From Phytohabitans aurantiacus (GTDB lineage Bacteria > Actinomycetota > Actinomycetes > Mycobacteriales > Micromonosporaceae), in NCBI RefSeq assembly GCF_027923225.1, contig NZ_BSDI01000021.1:95570-159569 (forward strand): 64,000 bases of DNA, read 5' to 3'. Below the pieces are notes generated by a model, which worked only from the letters and a program-made list of their open reading frames with translations, was not told where the DNA came from and searched no databases. Shown here piece after piece: positions 23,567-32,758 of this stretch. A program made the position numbers and the translations under genes. Every line of letters begins with the position of its first letter. The first letter of the stretch is position 1.

Positions 23567-24663
23567 AGGAGCACGAGGTCGGTGGGTAGCGTGTTTAGGC
23601 GGTCTGCGCCGCCGTCGACGACCGCCACTATGTCCTCGATGCGCGCGCCGTGGCGGCCTGCCAGGTAGATGCCGGGCTCCACGGAGAACGCCATGCCCTC
23701 GGCCAGCGCCAGCGAAGACCCGTCCACGATGTACGGGTCTTCGTGGCCGTCCAGGCCGATGCCGTGGCCGGTGCGGTGCAGGAACGCCTCGCCGTAGCCC
23801 GCCGCCGCGATCACGTCGCGGGCGGCCGCGTCGACGGCGCCGGCGGTCACGCCCGTGGCGACCGCCGCCACGGCCGCCTTCTGCGCGGCGTGCAGCACGT
23901 CGTAGTACTCGATGAAGTCGGACGGCGGGCGACCCACCGCGTAGGTCCGGGTCGAGTCCGAGCAGTAGCCGGACGGCATCGTCCCGCCGATGTCGACGAC
24001 CACCAGGTCACCGGCCTCGATCACGCGGGCGGAGGTTTCGTGGTGAGGGCTGGCGCCGTTCGGGCCGGACGCCACGATGACGAAGTCGACGGTGGCGTGC
24101 CCGGCGTCCCTGATCGCGTTGGCGATGTCAAAGCCGACCTCCGCCTCGGTGCGGCCCGGCCGCAGCCACTCGCCCATCCGGGCGTGCACGGCGTCGATCG
24201 CGGCGCCGGCCTCGCGCAGCGCCGCCACCTCCGCCGGCGACTTGCGGATCCGCAGCGGGGCGAGGACCTCGCCCGCGAGCCGCTGCACGGCATCGGGCAG
24301 CGTGTCGCGCAGCGCCAGGGCGTGCATGGCCCACATCCGGTCGGAGAGCCCGACGCGCGCCACCGCGCCGCCGAGGGCCTTCACGACCAGCGGGTACGGG
24401 TCGGAGCCGTCGGCGTGGTCGACGATGCGTACCCCGGTCGCGGGCGCCGGTGACGCCTCGGCCGCCGGACGCTCCAGGCGCGGCACGATCAGTGTCGGCT
24501 CGCCGTGCGCTGGCAGTACCAGGCAGGTGAGCCGTTCCAGGACGTGGGCGTGGTAGCCGGTCAGGTAGCGCAGGTCGGAGCCGGGCGTGACGAGCAGGGC
24601 GTCGAGGCCGGCGGCGGCGGTGGCGCGCTGGGCCGCGGCCAGGCGATCGGGTGGATACAACAC
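23563..24663 (-). CDS. M24 family Xaa-Pro peptidase
   Basis: 366 aa from GTG. An N-terminal creatinase-like domain (LLVTPGSDLRYLTGYHAH) is followed by the pita-bread fold with all five metal ligands: VVVDIGG, CSDSTRTY, HRTGHGIGLDGHEDP, SVEPGIYL and ARIEDIV. Predicted cytoplasmic aminopeptidase P/prolidase. The stop lies in the family-1 palindrome. Confidence 0.92.
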   Translation of the reverse strand: MLYPPDRLAAAQRATAAAGLDALLVTPGSDLRYLTGYHAHVLERLTCLVLPAHGEPTLIVPRLERPAAEASPAPATGVRIVDHADGSDPYPLVVKALGGAVARVGLSDRMWAMHALALRDTLPDAVQRLAGEVLAPLRIRKSPAEVAALREAGAAIDAVHARMGEWLRPGRTEAEVGFDIANAIRDAGHATVDFVIVASGPNGASPHHETSARVIEAGDLVVVDIGGTMPSGYCSDSTRTYAVGRPPSDFIEYYDVLHAAQKAAVAAVATGVTAGAVDAAARDVIAAAGYGEAFLHRTGHGIGLDGHEDPYIVDGSSLALAEGMAFSVEPGIYLAGRHGARIEDIVAVVDGGADRLNTLPTDLVLL

Positions 24664-24806
24664 GCCAGGAGCCTATCGGGCTTGCTTCGCATCGATCGCC
24701 ATATGTACGCTCCGCCTTACGCATCACGTGAGCGCGGCCGGGCGGCGTTGCTCGCGGCACCGGCTCTTGCCGGCCCCCACCCGGTCCCCCTCATGAGAGG
24801 TACGCG

Positions 24807-27800
24807 ATGCGCAGACCCCTGTCCTTCGTGCTGACCGCTGTCCTTGTGGCCAGCCTCCTGGCGTCGCCAGCCAGCGCCGCCCAGACCATCGGATACCCGT
24901 CCTTCAACGGCCCGGCGATCCCCGCCCCGCCGGTCGGGTACTCCACCGGCAACACCATGCAGGCCATCTACGACGCGGAAGCCGGCGGCACCGACTTCTG
25001 GATGGACCGCCTGCTCGGCCGCACGGGCAGCGACCCGGCCGACGCCGACGGGGGCATCCTGATGACCCGCGGCCGCGGCGTGTTCATGAAGTTGCACACC
25101 CCCGGCACCATCGGCTTCGGCGGGCGGGTCGCCCACTTCGAGAGCCTCAGCGACCAGAGCGCGTACACGGTCGCCATCACCCCCGGCACGTTCACCGAGC
25201 AGGTGGGGCAGCGCTGGCAGGGCCCCTCGCACTGGCGCAGCGTGCACACGTCCGGCTCGGTGCGGGTGAACCAGACGAAGTTCATCACCGACAACAACGT
25301 GCTGGTGACGAACATGTCGATCACCAACACGGGCACCGCCTCGACGACGCTGCAGCTGCGGGCCACCTCGCCGTACGCGACGACCGCGAGCGGCACCGAG
25401 CTGACCGGCCAGCGCGCCTCGTTCAACAGCCTCACCACGCTGTTCCCCCGGCTGGGCGGCGACAGCGGGTTCGCGGTGTCCAGCGGCGGGCTCAACCGTT
25501 CCGTCACCGTCGGCGCCGGGCAGACCGTCGAGGCCAAGGTCGTGATGGGCTTCGTCACGAACGAGATCCCCGCGTCGCTGTCGGAGTACAACACCTACCG
25601 CGGGTTCAGCAACGCGACCGCGTTCGCCACGCACGTGCGGGCGTACAACCGCTGGTGGGCCGAGAACATCCCGTACATCGACGTGCCCGAGGGCGCCATC
25701 AAGAAGAACATCTACTACCGCTGGTGGCTGATGCGCTTCAACAGCTTCGACGGCGACCTGCCGGGCCAGACGTACCAGTTCCCGACCTCGACCGAGGGCG
25801 TACTGGGGTACAACAACTCGATCGTGCTGACCCAGCCGATGCACATCGACGACCTGAAGTACCTGCGGAACCCCATGTACGCCTACGGCAACTGGCTCAA
25901 CGTCGGCACGGTGTCCCGCAACGGGCGGTACATGGACAACCCGGGTGACCCGGCCAACTGGTCCAACAGCTACACCCAGTACATCTCCGAGGCCGGCTGG
26001 CGGGCGTACCAGATCCACGGCGGGCAGCCGGCGATGCTGGCCAACTTCGCCCGGTACGCCGAGCAGGACGTCAAGGGCCAACTGTCCTTCTACGACCACG
26101 ACAACGACGGTGTCATCGAGTACGACTGGGGCGCGCTGACCGGTAACGACGCCGACGCGGTGTCGTTCCACTGGCGTTCGGGCTGGCTCGACCGGGCCGA
26201 GGGCGCCTACGTGTACAGCAACGCGATGGCGGCCGTGCAGGCGTACCAGGCGATCGGCAACACCGCCAAGGCGAACGAGATGCAGACGATCGCCGACCGG
26301 GTGCGCAACGGCATCATCAACCAGCTGTGGAACCCGAGCCGGCAGATGCTGGAGCACCGGCACGTGTCCAGCAACGAGTTCGTGCCGTGGAAGGAGATCA
26401 ACAACTTCTACCCGTACGCGGTCGGCCTCATGCCCAACACCGACCAGTACAAGCAGGCGCTGCGGTTGTTCGACGACCCGGCCGAGTACCCGATCTACCC
26501 GTTCTACACGGCCAACCAGCGCGACAAGGCCGCCTCGGGCACCGGTAGCAACAACTTCTCCACCATCAACTCGACCGTCCAGTTCCGGCTGCTCGGGTCG
26601 GTGCTGCGCAACTACCCCAACCAGTGGATGAACAACGAGTGGTACAAGAAGCTGCTCTACTGGAACGTCTGGGCGCAGTACATCGGCGGCAACACGTCGT
26701 GGCCGGACGCCAACGAGTTCTGGGCCAACTGGAACGGCAGCTCCATCACGTACCGGTCCTGGATCCACCACAACATCCTGGGCAGCAGCAACTGGACCGT
26801 GATCGAAGACGTCGCCGGCCTGCGGCCGCGTAACGACGCCCAGATCGAGCTGTGGCCGATCAACGTCAACTGGTCGCACTTCGCGGTCAACAACCTGCGG
26901 TACCGCGGCCACGACCTCAGCATCGTCTGGGACGACCCGGCCGACGGCGTGACCCGCTACTCCGGCGTCCCGCAGGGGTACTCGGTCTACATCGACGGCA
27001 ACCGCGCGTTCACCGTCAACTCGCTCACCCGCGCGGTCTACAACCCGGCCAACGGCTCGGTGAGCCTGCCCGCCGGCGGCACCGTCGCGTTCAACACGTC
27101 GGTCGCCGGGCTCGGCACGCCGCAGCAGGTGGAGCTCTCCGGCCCGCGGATCACCGACATCTTCGCCAAGGCGGGCGTCGACATCACCTCCACCCTGCCC
27201 AACCTGGCGCAGGGCGCGAGCACGACCGCCTCGTACACCACGTCGGGCACGTCGACCGGGGCCGCCATCGACGGCTTCACGATCAACGACCCGATCTGGG
27301 GCTCCAGCGGCTCGCCGAACGCCACGGACTGGTACGAGCTGAACTTCAACCAGGTCCGTACGGTCGACGAGGTGCGGCTGCACTTCCGCGACAGCCGGCC
27401 GCAGAACGCGACGTACCGGGCGCCGTCGTCGTACACGGTCCAGTACCTCAACGGCAGCACGTGGACGAATGTCGCCAACGCGGTCAAGACACCGGCCGCG
27501 CCGCAGGGCAACTACAACCTCGTCCAGTTCACCCCGGTCAGCGCGCAGCGGATCCGGATACAGATGACGCACGCGTCCGGCTCCAAGGCCGGGCTCACCG
27601 AGGTGAAGGTGTACAACCGGGGCGGCGGCGGTCCCAACCCGGAGCCGAACCCGAACCTGGCGCTCCAGGCGACGCCCAGCGCGTCGTTCACCTCGTCGTG
27701 GGAGTCGGTGGCCGCGATCAACGACGGCATCGACCCGCCGTCGAGCAACGACACCGTCAACCCGCGCTGGGGCACCTGGCCCAACGAGGGTGAGCAGTGG

Positions 27801-28073
27801 GCCGAGCTGACCTGGCCGTCGGCGGTCAACCTCGGCCGCGCCGAGGTGTACTTCTTCGACGACAACCAGGGCATCGACATGCCCGCCTCGTGGAAGCTGC
27901 AGTACTGGAACGGCAGCGCGTACGTCGACATACCCGCCACGTATCCGCTGGCCGCCAACCAGTACAACGTGGTCAGCTTCTCGTCCGTGAACACGACGCG
28001 CCTGCGCGTCGTGTTGCAGAGCGCGGCCGACTCGGTGGGCCTGTTGGAGGTGAAGGCGTTCGCCCCCGCATAG
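24807..28073 (+). CDS. Secreted glycoside hydrolase with two discoidin-type C-terminal domains
   Basis: 1088 aa. Sec signal peptide (residues 1-24, LVASLLASPASAA). The large N-terminal part combines a beta-sandwich (about 60-280) with an (alpha/alpha)-barrel-like hydrolase domain (about 290-700; IKKNIYYRWWLMRFNSFDGD, YDHDNDGVIEYDWG, NSTVQFRLLGSV) similar to GH63/MGH1-like enzymes. Two F5/8-type carbohydrate-binding domains follow (about 800-930 and 950-1088), separated by a GGGGPNPEPNPN linker. The polysaccharide target is not evident. Preceded by GAGAGG. Confidence 0.85.
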   Translation: MRRPLSFVLTAVLVASLLASPASAAQTIGYPSFNGPAIPAPPVGYSTGNTMQAIYDAEAGGTDFWMDRLLGRTGSDPADADGGILMTRGRGVFMKLHTPGTIGFGGRVAHFESLSDQSAYTVAITPGTFTEQVGQRWQGPSHWRSVHTSGSVRVNQTKFITDNNVLVTNMSITNTGTASTTLQLRATSPYATTASGTELTGQRASFNSLTTLFPRLGGDSGFAVSSGGLNRSVTVGAGQTVEAKVVMGFVTNEIPASLSEYNTYRGFSNATAFATHVRAYNRWWAENIPYIDVPEGAIKKNIYYRWWLMRFNSFDGDLPGQTYQFPTSTEGVLGYNNSIVLTQPMHIDDLKYLRNPMYAYGNWLNVGTVSRNGRYMDNPGDPANWSNSYTQYISEAGWRAYQIHGGQPAMLANFARYAEQDVKGQLSFYDHDNDGVIEYDWGALTGNDADAVSFHWRSGWLDRAEGAYVYSNAMAAVQAYQAIGNTAKANEMQTIADRVRNGIINQLWNPSRQMLEHRHVSSNEFVPWKEINNFYPYAVGLMPNTDQYKQALRLFDDPAEYPIYPFYTANQRDKAASGTGSNNFSTINSTVQFRLLGSVLRNYPNQWMNNEWYKKLLYWNVWAQYIGGNTSWPDANEFWANWNGSSITYRSWIHHNILGSSNWTVIEDVAGLRPRNDAQIELWPINVNWSHFAVNNLRYRGHDLSIVWDDPADGVTRYSGVPQGYSVYIDGNRAFTVNSLTRAVYNPANGSVSLPAGGTVAFNTSVAGLGTPQQVELSGPRITDIFAKAGVDITSTLPNLAQGASTTASYTTSGTSTGAAIDGFTINDPIWGSSGSPNATDWYELNFNQVRTVDEVRLHFRDSRPQNATYRAPSSYTVQYLNGSTWTNVANAVKTPAAPQGNYNLVQFTPVSAQRIRIQMTHASGSKAGLTEVKVYNRGGGGPNPEPNPNLALQATPSASFTSSWESVAAINDGIDPPSSNDTVNPRWGTWPNEGEQWAELTWPSAVNLGRAEVYFFDDNQGIDMPASWKLQYWNGSAYVDIPATYPLAANQYNVVSFSSVNTTRLRVVLQSAADSVGLLEVKAFAPA

Positions 28074-28096
28074 CAGGTCCGGCATAGGCTGGGATC

Positions 28097-29074
28097 ATGG
28101 AGTACGTACGACTCGGCTCGACCGGTCTCAAGGTGTCCCGCGTCTGTCTCGGCATGATGAGCTACGGCACGTCACGATGGCGAGACTGGGTGCTTGACCC
28201 TGAGGACGCCGAGCCGGTCGTACGGCGCGCGGTGGAGCAGGGCGTCACGTTCTTCGACACCGCCGACATGTACTCCGACGGCGCCAGCGAAGAGGTCACC
28301 GGCAAGCTGCTGCGTGACCTCTTCGCCCAGCGCGACGACTACGTGCTGGCTACGAAGGTCTACAACCCGATGGGCGACGGCCCCAACGACCGGGGCCTGT
28401 CGCGCAAGCACATCCTCGCCGGCATCGACGCCTCACTGCGCCGGCTCGGCACCGACCACGTCGACCTGTACCAGATCCACCGCTGGGACTACGAGACGCC
28501 GATCGAGGAGACCATGGCGGCGCTGCACGACGTGGTGCGCGCCGGCAAGGCCCGCTACATCGGTGCCTCCAGCATGTGGGCGTGGCAGTTCGCCAAGGCC
28601 CAGCACGTGGCCGCCACCAACGGCTGGACGCCGTTCGTGGCCATGCAGAACCACTACAACCTGGCGTACCGCGAGGAGGAGCGCGAGATGATCCCGCTCT
28701 GCCTCGACCAGGGCGTCGGCGTCATCCCGTGGAGCCCCCTGGCGCGCGGCATGCTGGCCGGCGGGCGCGGCCGGAGCACCACCCGCGCCGGCAGCGACGA
28801 ATACGCCCGGCTCCTGTACGCCGAGGCCGCGGCCGCCGACGACGCGGTGGTCGACGCGGTGGTCACGGTCGCCCAGCGCCGCGAGGTGCCGCCCGCCCAG
28901 ATCGCCCTAGCCTGGCTGATGCGCCAGCCGGCCGTCACCGCCCCGATCGTCGGCGCCACCAAGCTCGGGCAGATCGACGACGCGGTCGCCGCCGCCAACC
29001 TGACGCTCAGCGACGAAGAGGCCACCGAACTGGAGTTCCCCTACCGGCCGCACCAGATCAGCGGCCACTCCTGA
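28097..29074 (+). CDS. Aldo/keto reductase
   Basis: 325 aa. The (beta/alpha)8 tetrad is visible: Asp54 (FFDTADMY), Tyr59, Lys87 (LATKVYN), His128 (YQIHRWD). C-terminal cofactor-binding VGATKLGQIDDA. YghZ/AKR11-like in length and layout; NADPH-dependent carbonyl reduction is expected. 23 bp after the secreted hydrolase, possibly cotranscribed. Its last 17 bp overlap the convergent gene. Confidence 0.92.
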   Translation: MEYVRLGSTGLKVSRVCLGMMSYGTSRWRDWVLDPEDAEPVVRRAVEQGVTFFDTADMYSDGASEEVTGKLLRDLFAQRDDYVLATKVYNPMGDGPNDRGLSRKHILAGIDASLRRLGTDHVDLYQIHRWDYETPIEETMAALHDVVRAGKARYIGASSMWAWQFAKAQHVAATNGWTPFVAMQNHYNLAYREEEREMIPLCLDQGVGVIPWSPLARGMLAGGRGRSTTRAGSDEYARLLYAEAAAADDAVVDAVVTVAQRREVPPAQIALAWLMRQPAVTAPIVGATKLGQIDDAVAAANLTLSDEEATELEFPYRPHQISGHS

Positions 29075-29405
29075 CCTCTTCGACGACGCTGGTGCCCTTG
29101 CCGGGCTTGGACTCCCACTCCCACACCTCGTCGAGGCGCAGCCGGCCGTCCGGTAGCACCTCGATCGAGGTGTGGCAGTGCCCGCCCGACGTCTCGCCGT
29201 CGGCGTTGAGCTGCACGTACCGGATGTCCAGGGTGTCGCCGGCGCGGGTGCCGACCAGGTAGCCGTGGCGCACCGCCCCGCCGCGGTAGGTGGCCCACAC
29301 CTCGCCGTCCCGCTCCCGGTACTCGAAGATCGTGTCCGCCCCGACCTCGCCGCCCACGTTGGCGACGGCGGCGAAGCTACGCCCGTCCAGCGAAGGTGCC
29401 GTCAT
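29058..29405 (-). CDS. Conserved hypothetical calycin-like small protein
   Basis: 115 aa from ATG 29405. A single beta-rich domain: VANVGGEVGADTIFEYRERD, VWATYRGGAVRHGYLVGT, CHTSIEVLPDGRLRLDEVWE. The family is widespread in actinomycetes and sometimes labelled N-acetylglutamate synthase, for which nothing in this sequence gives support. Convergent 17-bp overlap with the aldo/keto reductase. Confidence 0.75.
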   Translation of the reverse strand: MTAPSLDGRSFAAVANVGGEVGADTIFEYRERDGEVWATYRGGAVRHGYLVGTRAGDTLDIRYVQLNADGETSGGHCHTSIEVLPDGRLRLDEVWEWESKPGKGTSVVEEVRSGR

Positions 29406-29435
29406 GATCACGATCTTAAGACAGGTCCGCGGGGG

Positions 29436-30467
29436 TCAGCCTTCGTGGGCCAGTCGCTTCGCGAGCCAGGCCAGCGACATCGGGTACCGGTAGTCGATGC
29501 CGGCGTGGGTGGCGTCGAACAGTTCGAAGTGGATCCGGTCGTCGGGCACGCCGATCCGGGCAAGTCCCGCCCGGAATTCCGCCGCGCCCAGATCGAGGAA
29601 CCACTCGTCGCGGGTGCCCGCGTCGATCCAGATCGAGCGCACCGACCGCAGCGCCTCCGCGTACCGGTCGACCATCCGCACCGGGTCCCAGTCGAGCCAC
29701 CGCTGCCACACCTCCGGCAGCAGCGCGCCGGTCTTCTGGTCGAACGGCAGCTCCGGCGTACCGTCGGGGCGCGCCGAGAAGCAGGCCGCGCAGCCGAGCA
29801 GGATCAGCAGGTGGCTGTCGGCCTCCTTCGTGAACGAGGTCCGCGACCGGAAGTCGGCCCACCACCGCTGGATGTCGTGGTCGTACTCGCGCAGCAGCCG
29901 CGCCGCCTTGCCGAACGTCGGGACGTAGCTCAGCTCGTACAGGCTGTCGCCCGCGTGCGTGGCGAACGCCCCGAACAGGTCCGGCCGCAGCATCGGCGTG
30001 ATCATCGCCCCGAACCCGCCCGACGACTTGCCGGTGATCGCCCGCGCCTCCCGGTTGGCCAGGGTGCGGTACCGCGCGTCGACCCACGGCACCACCTCGT
30101 CACACAGGTACGAGTGGTACGCCCCGGTGCCGGGCGAGTCGACGAACTGCGAGCCGCCGTACGCGGTCCACGCGTCGACGAACACCACCACGCACGGCGG
30201 CGCCTCACCGGAGGCGAAGACGGCGTCGGCGGTCTCGATGAACGGCTGCCGGTACGGCATCCTGTTCGCCCACATGCCGACGTGCCCGGTGTACCCCTGG
30301 ATCACGTACACCGCCGGGTACCGCACGGCGCTCTCGTCGTAGCCGGGTGGCAGGTACACCCAGATGGGCCGCCGATGCGGGTCGCCGAGCGGGTTGTCGC
30401 GCAACAGCTTGGAGTCGATGGCGACGCGGTCGAGGCGGCCGGCGAGCTCGGCGTCCCAAGGCAGCAT
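29436..30467 (-). CDS. Esterase-D/enterochelin-esterase-like alpha/beta hydrolase
   Basis: 343 aa from ATG 30467. Blocks IWVYLPPGYDES and PAVYVIQGYTG, nucleophile elbow ITGKSSGGFGA, acid region DAGTRDEWFLD, and the catalytic His in DATHAGIDYRYP. No signal peptide, so cytoplasmic. Substrate class: carboxyl or trilactone esters (family-level only). Confidence 0.85.
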   Translation of the reverse strand: MLPWDAELAGRLDRVAIDSKLLRDNPLGDPHRRPIWVYLPPGYDESAVRYPAVYVIQGYTGHVGMWANRMPYRQPFIETADAVFASGEAPPCVVVFVDAWTAYGGSQFVDSPGTGAYHSYLCDEVVPWVDARYRTLANREARAITGKSSGGFGAMITPMLRPDLFGAFATHAGDSLYELSYVPTFGKAARLLREYDHDIQRWWADFRSRTSFTKEADSHLLILLGCAACFSARPDGTPELPFDQKTGALLPEVWQRWLDWDPVRMVDRYAEALRSVRSIWIDAGTRDEWFLDLGAAEFRAGLARIGVPDDRIHFELFDATHAGIDYRYPMSLAWLAKRLAHEG

Positions 30468-30517
30468 GCACACAAGTCAATCACCGTTCCTCCTCATCCG
30501 CGTGCTGAAGTGGACGC

Positions 30518-31270
30518 ATGACGACCCCTGATCCGATCGCCTACATGGATGCCGCCGCCGCCACACCCGTGGGCCTGGCCTACAAGCGGCGCTTCGTCGA
30601 CGCCCTCGACGTGCGGCCCGGCCACACCGTGGTCGACGTCGGCTGCGGGCCCGGCACCGACCTGGCCGCGCTCGCCGACGCGGCCGGCACCGGCGGCTCG
30701 GTCATCGGCGTCGACCGCGATCCCCGGATGCTCGACGAGGCGCGCCGCCGGCTCGCCAGCCGACCCACCGTCGACCTGCGCCCCGGCGACATCGAACGCC
30801 TGCCGTTCGCCGCCGCCAGCGCCGACCGCGCCAGGGTGGACCGCGTCCTCCAGCACGTGCCCGACCCGGCGGCCGCGATCAGCGAACTGCACCGGGTGCT
30901 GCGCCCGGGCGGGCGGTGCGGCATGGCCGAGCCGGACTGGCACACCCTCGCCGTCGCCGATGAGGACGAGGAGACCAGCACCGGCTTCGCCGACTTCGTG
31001 GCGAGCGGGGTCCGCAACGCCACGGTCGGCCGGCACCTGGCGCGCCTGTGTGTCGACAGTGGACTGCGGGTGCGCTCGGTCGAGCCGATCGCGGTGCTGT
31101 TCCGCGACTTCGCCGACGCCGAGCAGATCCTCGGCCTGCGCCGCAACTGCGCCCGCGCCGTCCAGGCCGGCAAGCTGGCGCGGGAGCGGGCCGAGGCCTG
31201 GCTCCGGCGCCTCGCCGACGGCCCGGTCGTGGCCGGCTTCACGTTCTACCTGGTCACCGCCGACAAGTAG
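30518..31270 (+). CDS. Class I SAM-dependent methyltransferase
   Basis: 250 aa. Motif I VVDVGCGPGTDLAAL, motif II GVDRDPRML, LPFAAASAD, VLQHVPDP and the post-motif LRPGGRCGMAEPDW. UbiE/Methyltransf_11-like; acceptor not predictable. Followed by a hairpin at 31275. Confidence 0.9.
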   Translation: MTTPDPIAYMDAAAATPVGLAYKRRFVDALDVRPGHTVVDVGCGPGTDLAALADAAGTGGSVIGVDRDPRMLDEARRRLASRPTVDLRPGDIERLPFAAASADRARVDRVLQHVPDPAAAISELHRVLRPGGRCGMAEPDWHTLAVADEDEETSTGFADFVASGVRNATVGRHLARLCVDSGLRVRSVEPIAVLFRDFADAEQILGLRRNCARAVQAGKLARERAEAWLRRLADGPVVAGFTFYLVTADK

Positions 31271-31274
31271 ATGG

Positions 31275-31332
31275 GCTACCGCGACGCCCGTCGCGGTAAA
31301 GGCCGATGCGCACGGCGGGCATCGCGGTAGCT
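31275..31332. repeat. Long imperfect inverted repeat downstream of the methyltransferase
   Basis: GCTACCGCGA(c/t)GCCCG(t/c)CG arms of 19 bp with two mismatches around a 20-nt loop. No T-tract. It may be a degenerate member of yet another palindromic family or a transcription attenuator. Confidence 0.7.
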
Positions 31333-31370
31333 CAAAGTTTGATCTGGAAAGCCCTCTGGACGCGCTTAAA

Positions 31371-31382
31371 CTACATAGGTAG
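31371..31382. promoter_or_regulatory. Candidate PadR operator (second PadR)
   Basis: CTAC-atag-GTAG just upstream of the PadR start (31393). It shares CTACATA with the site upstream of the first PadR (2088). Confidence 0.4.
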
Positions 31383-31392
31383 GCTAAGGCGC

Positions 31393-31710
31393 ATGGAACC
31401 GCTCGGACGCATCGGCAAGGCCACCGTCGACGTGCTGGCCGTGCTGATCGACAGCGACCAGCCGCGCTGGGGGCTGGAGATCATCAAGCTGACCGGGCGG
31501 CCGTCGGGCAGCGTCTACCCGTTGCTGGACCGGCTCGAACACGCCGGTTGGGTAACGTCCACCTGGGACGACGACAGCGACCGTCGCGGGCCGCGCCGCC
31601 GGATGTACCGGCTGACGGCCGACGGGGCGGCGGAGGCCCGCCGCGTCATCGCGAGATCCGCCGCGAAGTCCGCGGCCTGGCGCCCGTCGTCGCCCCGGGC
31701 CGCACAGTGA
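31393..31710 (+). CDS. PadR family transcriptional regulator
   Basis: 105 aa. PadR winged helix with WGLEIIKLTGRPSGSVYPLL and wing RRRMYRLTADG. The GTGA overlap couples it to the next gene. Same design as the PadR operon at 1084-2081. Confidence 0.87.
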   Translation: MEPLGRIGKATVDVLAVLIDSDQPRWGLEIIKLTGRPSGSVYPLLDRLEHAGWVTSTWDDDSDRRGPRRRMYRLTADGAAEARRVIARSAAKSAAWRPSSPRAAQ

Positions 31711-32036
31711 AGATGTGGGCCGCGCTCGCCCTGGTGCGCTGCGCGGCGGCGCTGCTTCCCGAACCCGACCGGCGTGCCCGCTACCGCGAGCAGTGGCAAG
31801 CGGACGTGCTCGCCGCGGCCGACCTCGACCTGTCCCCGCTCCACCTCGCACTCGGCGCGGCGATCGCCGCCGCGCGGATATCCCGGAAAGGAACCAACGT
31901 CATGCTTCCCATCGGTCCCCTCGCCCTCGCGATCCGCGCCGTCGGCGGCTCCCGTGCCCGCCAGCGGGCCGCCGCCCTCGCGGTGCTGTCCGCCCTCGTC
32001 CTGCTCGGCGGCGTCACGATGCTGATTACCGGCTGA
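31707..32036 (+). CDS. Small membrane protein coupled to PadR
   Basis: 109 aa (GTG 31707; ATG 31713 possible). The first half is amphipathic (LPEPDRRARYREQWQADVL, a pattern common in PadR-linked permease-prefix proteins). The second half has one clear transmembrane helix at the C-terminus (ALAVLSALVLLGGVTMLITG). Function unknown; likely the PadR-controlled membrane target. Confidence 0.65.
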   Translation: MKMWAALALVRCAAALLPEPDRRARYREQWQADVLAAADLDLSPLHLALGAAIAAARISRKGTNVMLPIGPLALAIRAVGGSRARQRAAALAVLSALVLLGGVTMLITG

Positions 32037-32042
32037 CGCCCT

Positions 32043-32681
32043 TCAGCTGGCGATGGGCAGCTCGATGGTGTGGCGGGTGTGGCTGACCTTGGTGGACAGG
32101 TAGCGGGCGTTGGCCGCCGACAGGTGCACGCCGGTCGGCACCCGCTCCTCCACCTGTACGCCGAGGGCGTCGAGCTGCAGCGCCTTGTCGGGGTTGTTGC
32201 TCAGCAGCCGTATCCGGTCGGCGCCGAGCGCCCGCAGCATCTGCGCCGCGGCGGCGTAGTCGCGCTCGTCCTCGCCGTGGCCGAGAGCCAGGTTCGCCTC
32301 GTACGTGTCCATGCCGGCGTCCTGCAGCGCGTACGCGTCGAGCTTGGCGTACAGGCCGATCCCCCGGCCCTCCTGCCGCAGGTACAGCAGGAACCCGCCC
32401 GCGTCGGTGATCCGCTCGACCGCCTCGCGCAGCTGCGGCCCGCAGTCGCACCGCTGGCTGCCGAACACGTCTCCGGTCAAGCACTCGCTGTGCGGGCGTA
32501 CCAGCGGGGTGGCCGCCGAGCGCCAGTCGCCGAGGCCCAGCGCGAGGTGCTCCTTGCCGTCCACGAGTCCGGTGAAGGTGAACACCTCGGCGCTGGTGCG
32601 GTACCCGTCCGGGAAGGCCAGCGGCACCGTCACCCGGGTACGCACTCCGGCGGGGCGCACGCCCAACATCGTGTCTGCCAT
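32043..32681 (-). CDS. ribA: GTP cyclohydrolase II
   Basis: 212 aa stand-alone RibA domain. Zinc Cys ligands in HSECLTGDVFGSQRCDCGPQ, EGRGIGLYAKLDAYALQD, and the GTP-binding LLSNNPDKA. It opens GTP to 2,5-diamino-6-ribosylamino-pyrimidinone phosphate, first step of flavin (and part of F420/deazaflavin-like) biosynthesis. It is not fused to RibB and not in a rib operon, so it may serve a special supply. A MarR-like operator lies in its promoter (32704). Confidence 0.92.
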   Translation of the reverse strand: MADTMLGVRPAGVRTRVTVPLAFPDGYRTSAEVFTFTGLVDGKEHLALGLGDWRSAATPLVRPHSECLTGDVFGSQRCDCGPQLREAVERITDAGGFLLYLRQEGRGIGLYAKLDAYALQDAGMDTYEANLALGHGEDERDYAAAAQMLRALGADRIRLLSNNPDKALQLDALGVQVEERVPTGVHLSAANARYLSTKVSHTRHTIELPIAS

Positions 32682-32703
32682 ACCCGAAACGTAGCCAGCA
32701 AAA

Positions 32704-32717
32704 GTTGTAGCTTCAAC
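32704..32717. promoter_or_regulatory. MarR-type operator-like palindrome in the ribA/PIG-L divergent promoter
   Basis: GTTGTA-GC-TTCAAC, 12 of 14 bases identical to the perfect sites at 44054 and 44087. It lies between ribA (start 32681) and the PIG-L gene (start 32759). Confidence 0.45.
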
Positions 32718-32758
32718 CTAATCTACGGTGGCCTCGGTCACTCGGTAAGTTCGGGTTC

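Noticed and set aside
24717..28085. 1122-codon open frame antisense to the secreted glycoside hydrolase
   Set aside because: Low-complexity Val/Asp/Arg/Gly composition typical of the complement of a high-GC gene; the + strand frame has a signal peptide and domains.
29058..29405. N-acetylglutamate synthase
   Set aside because: A name used for similar proteins, but the sequence has no GNAT acetyl-CoA motif; kept as hypothetical.
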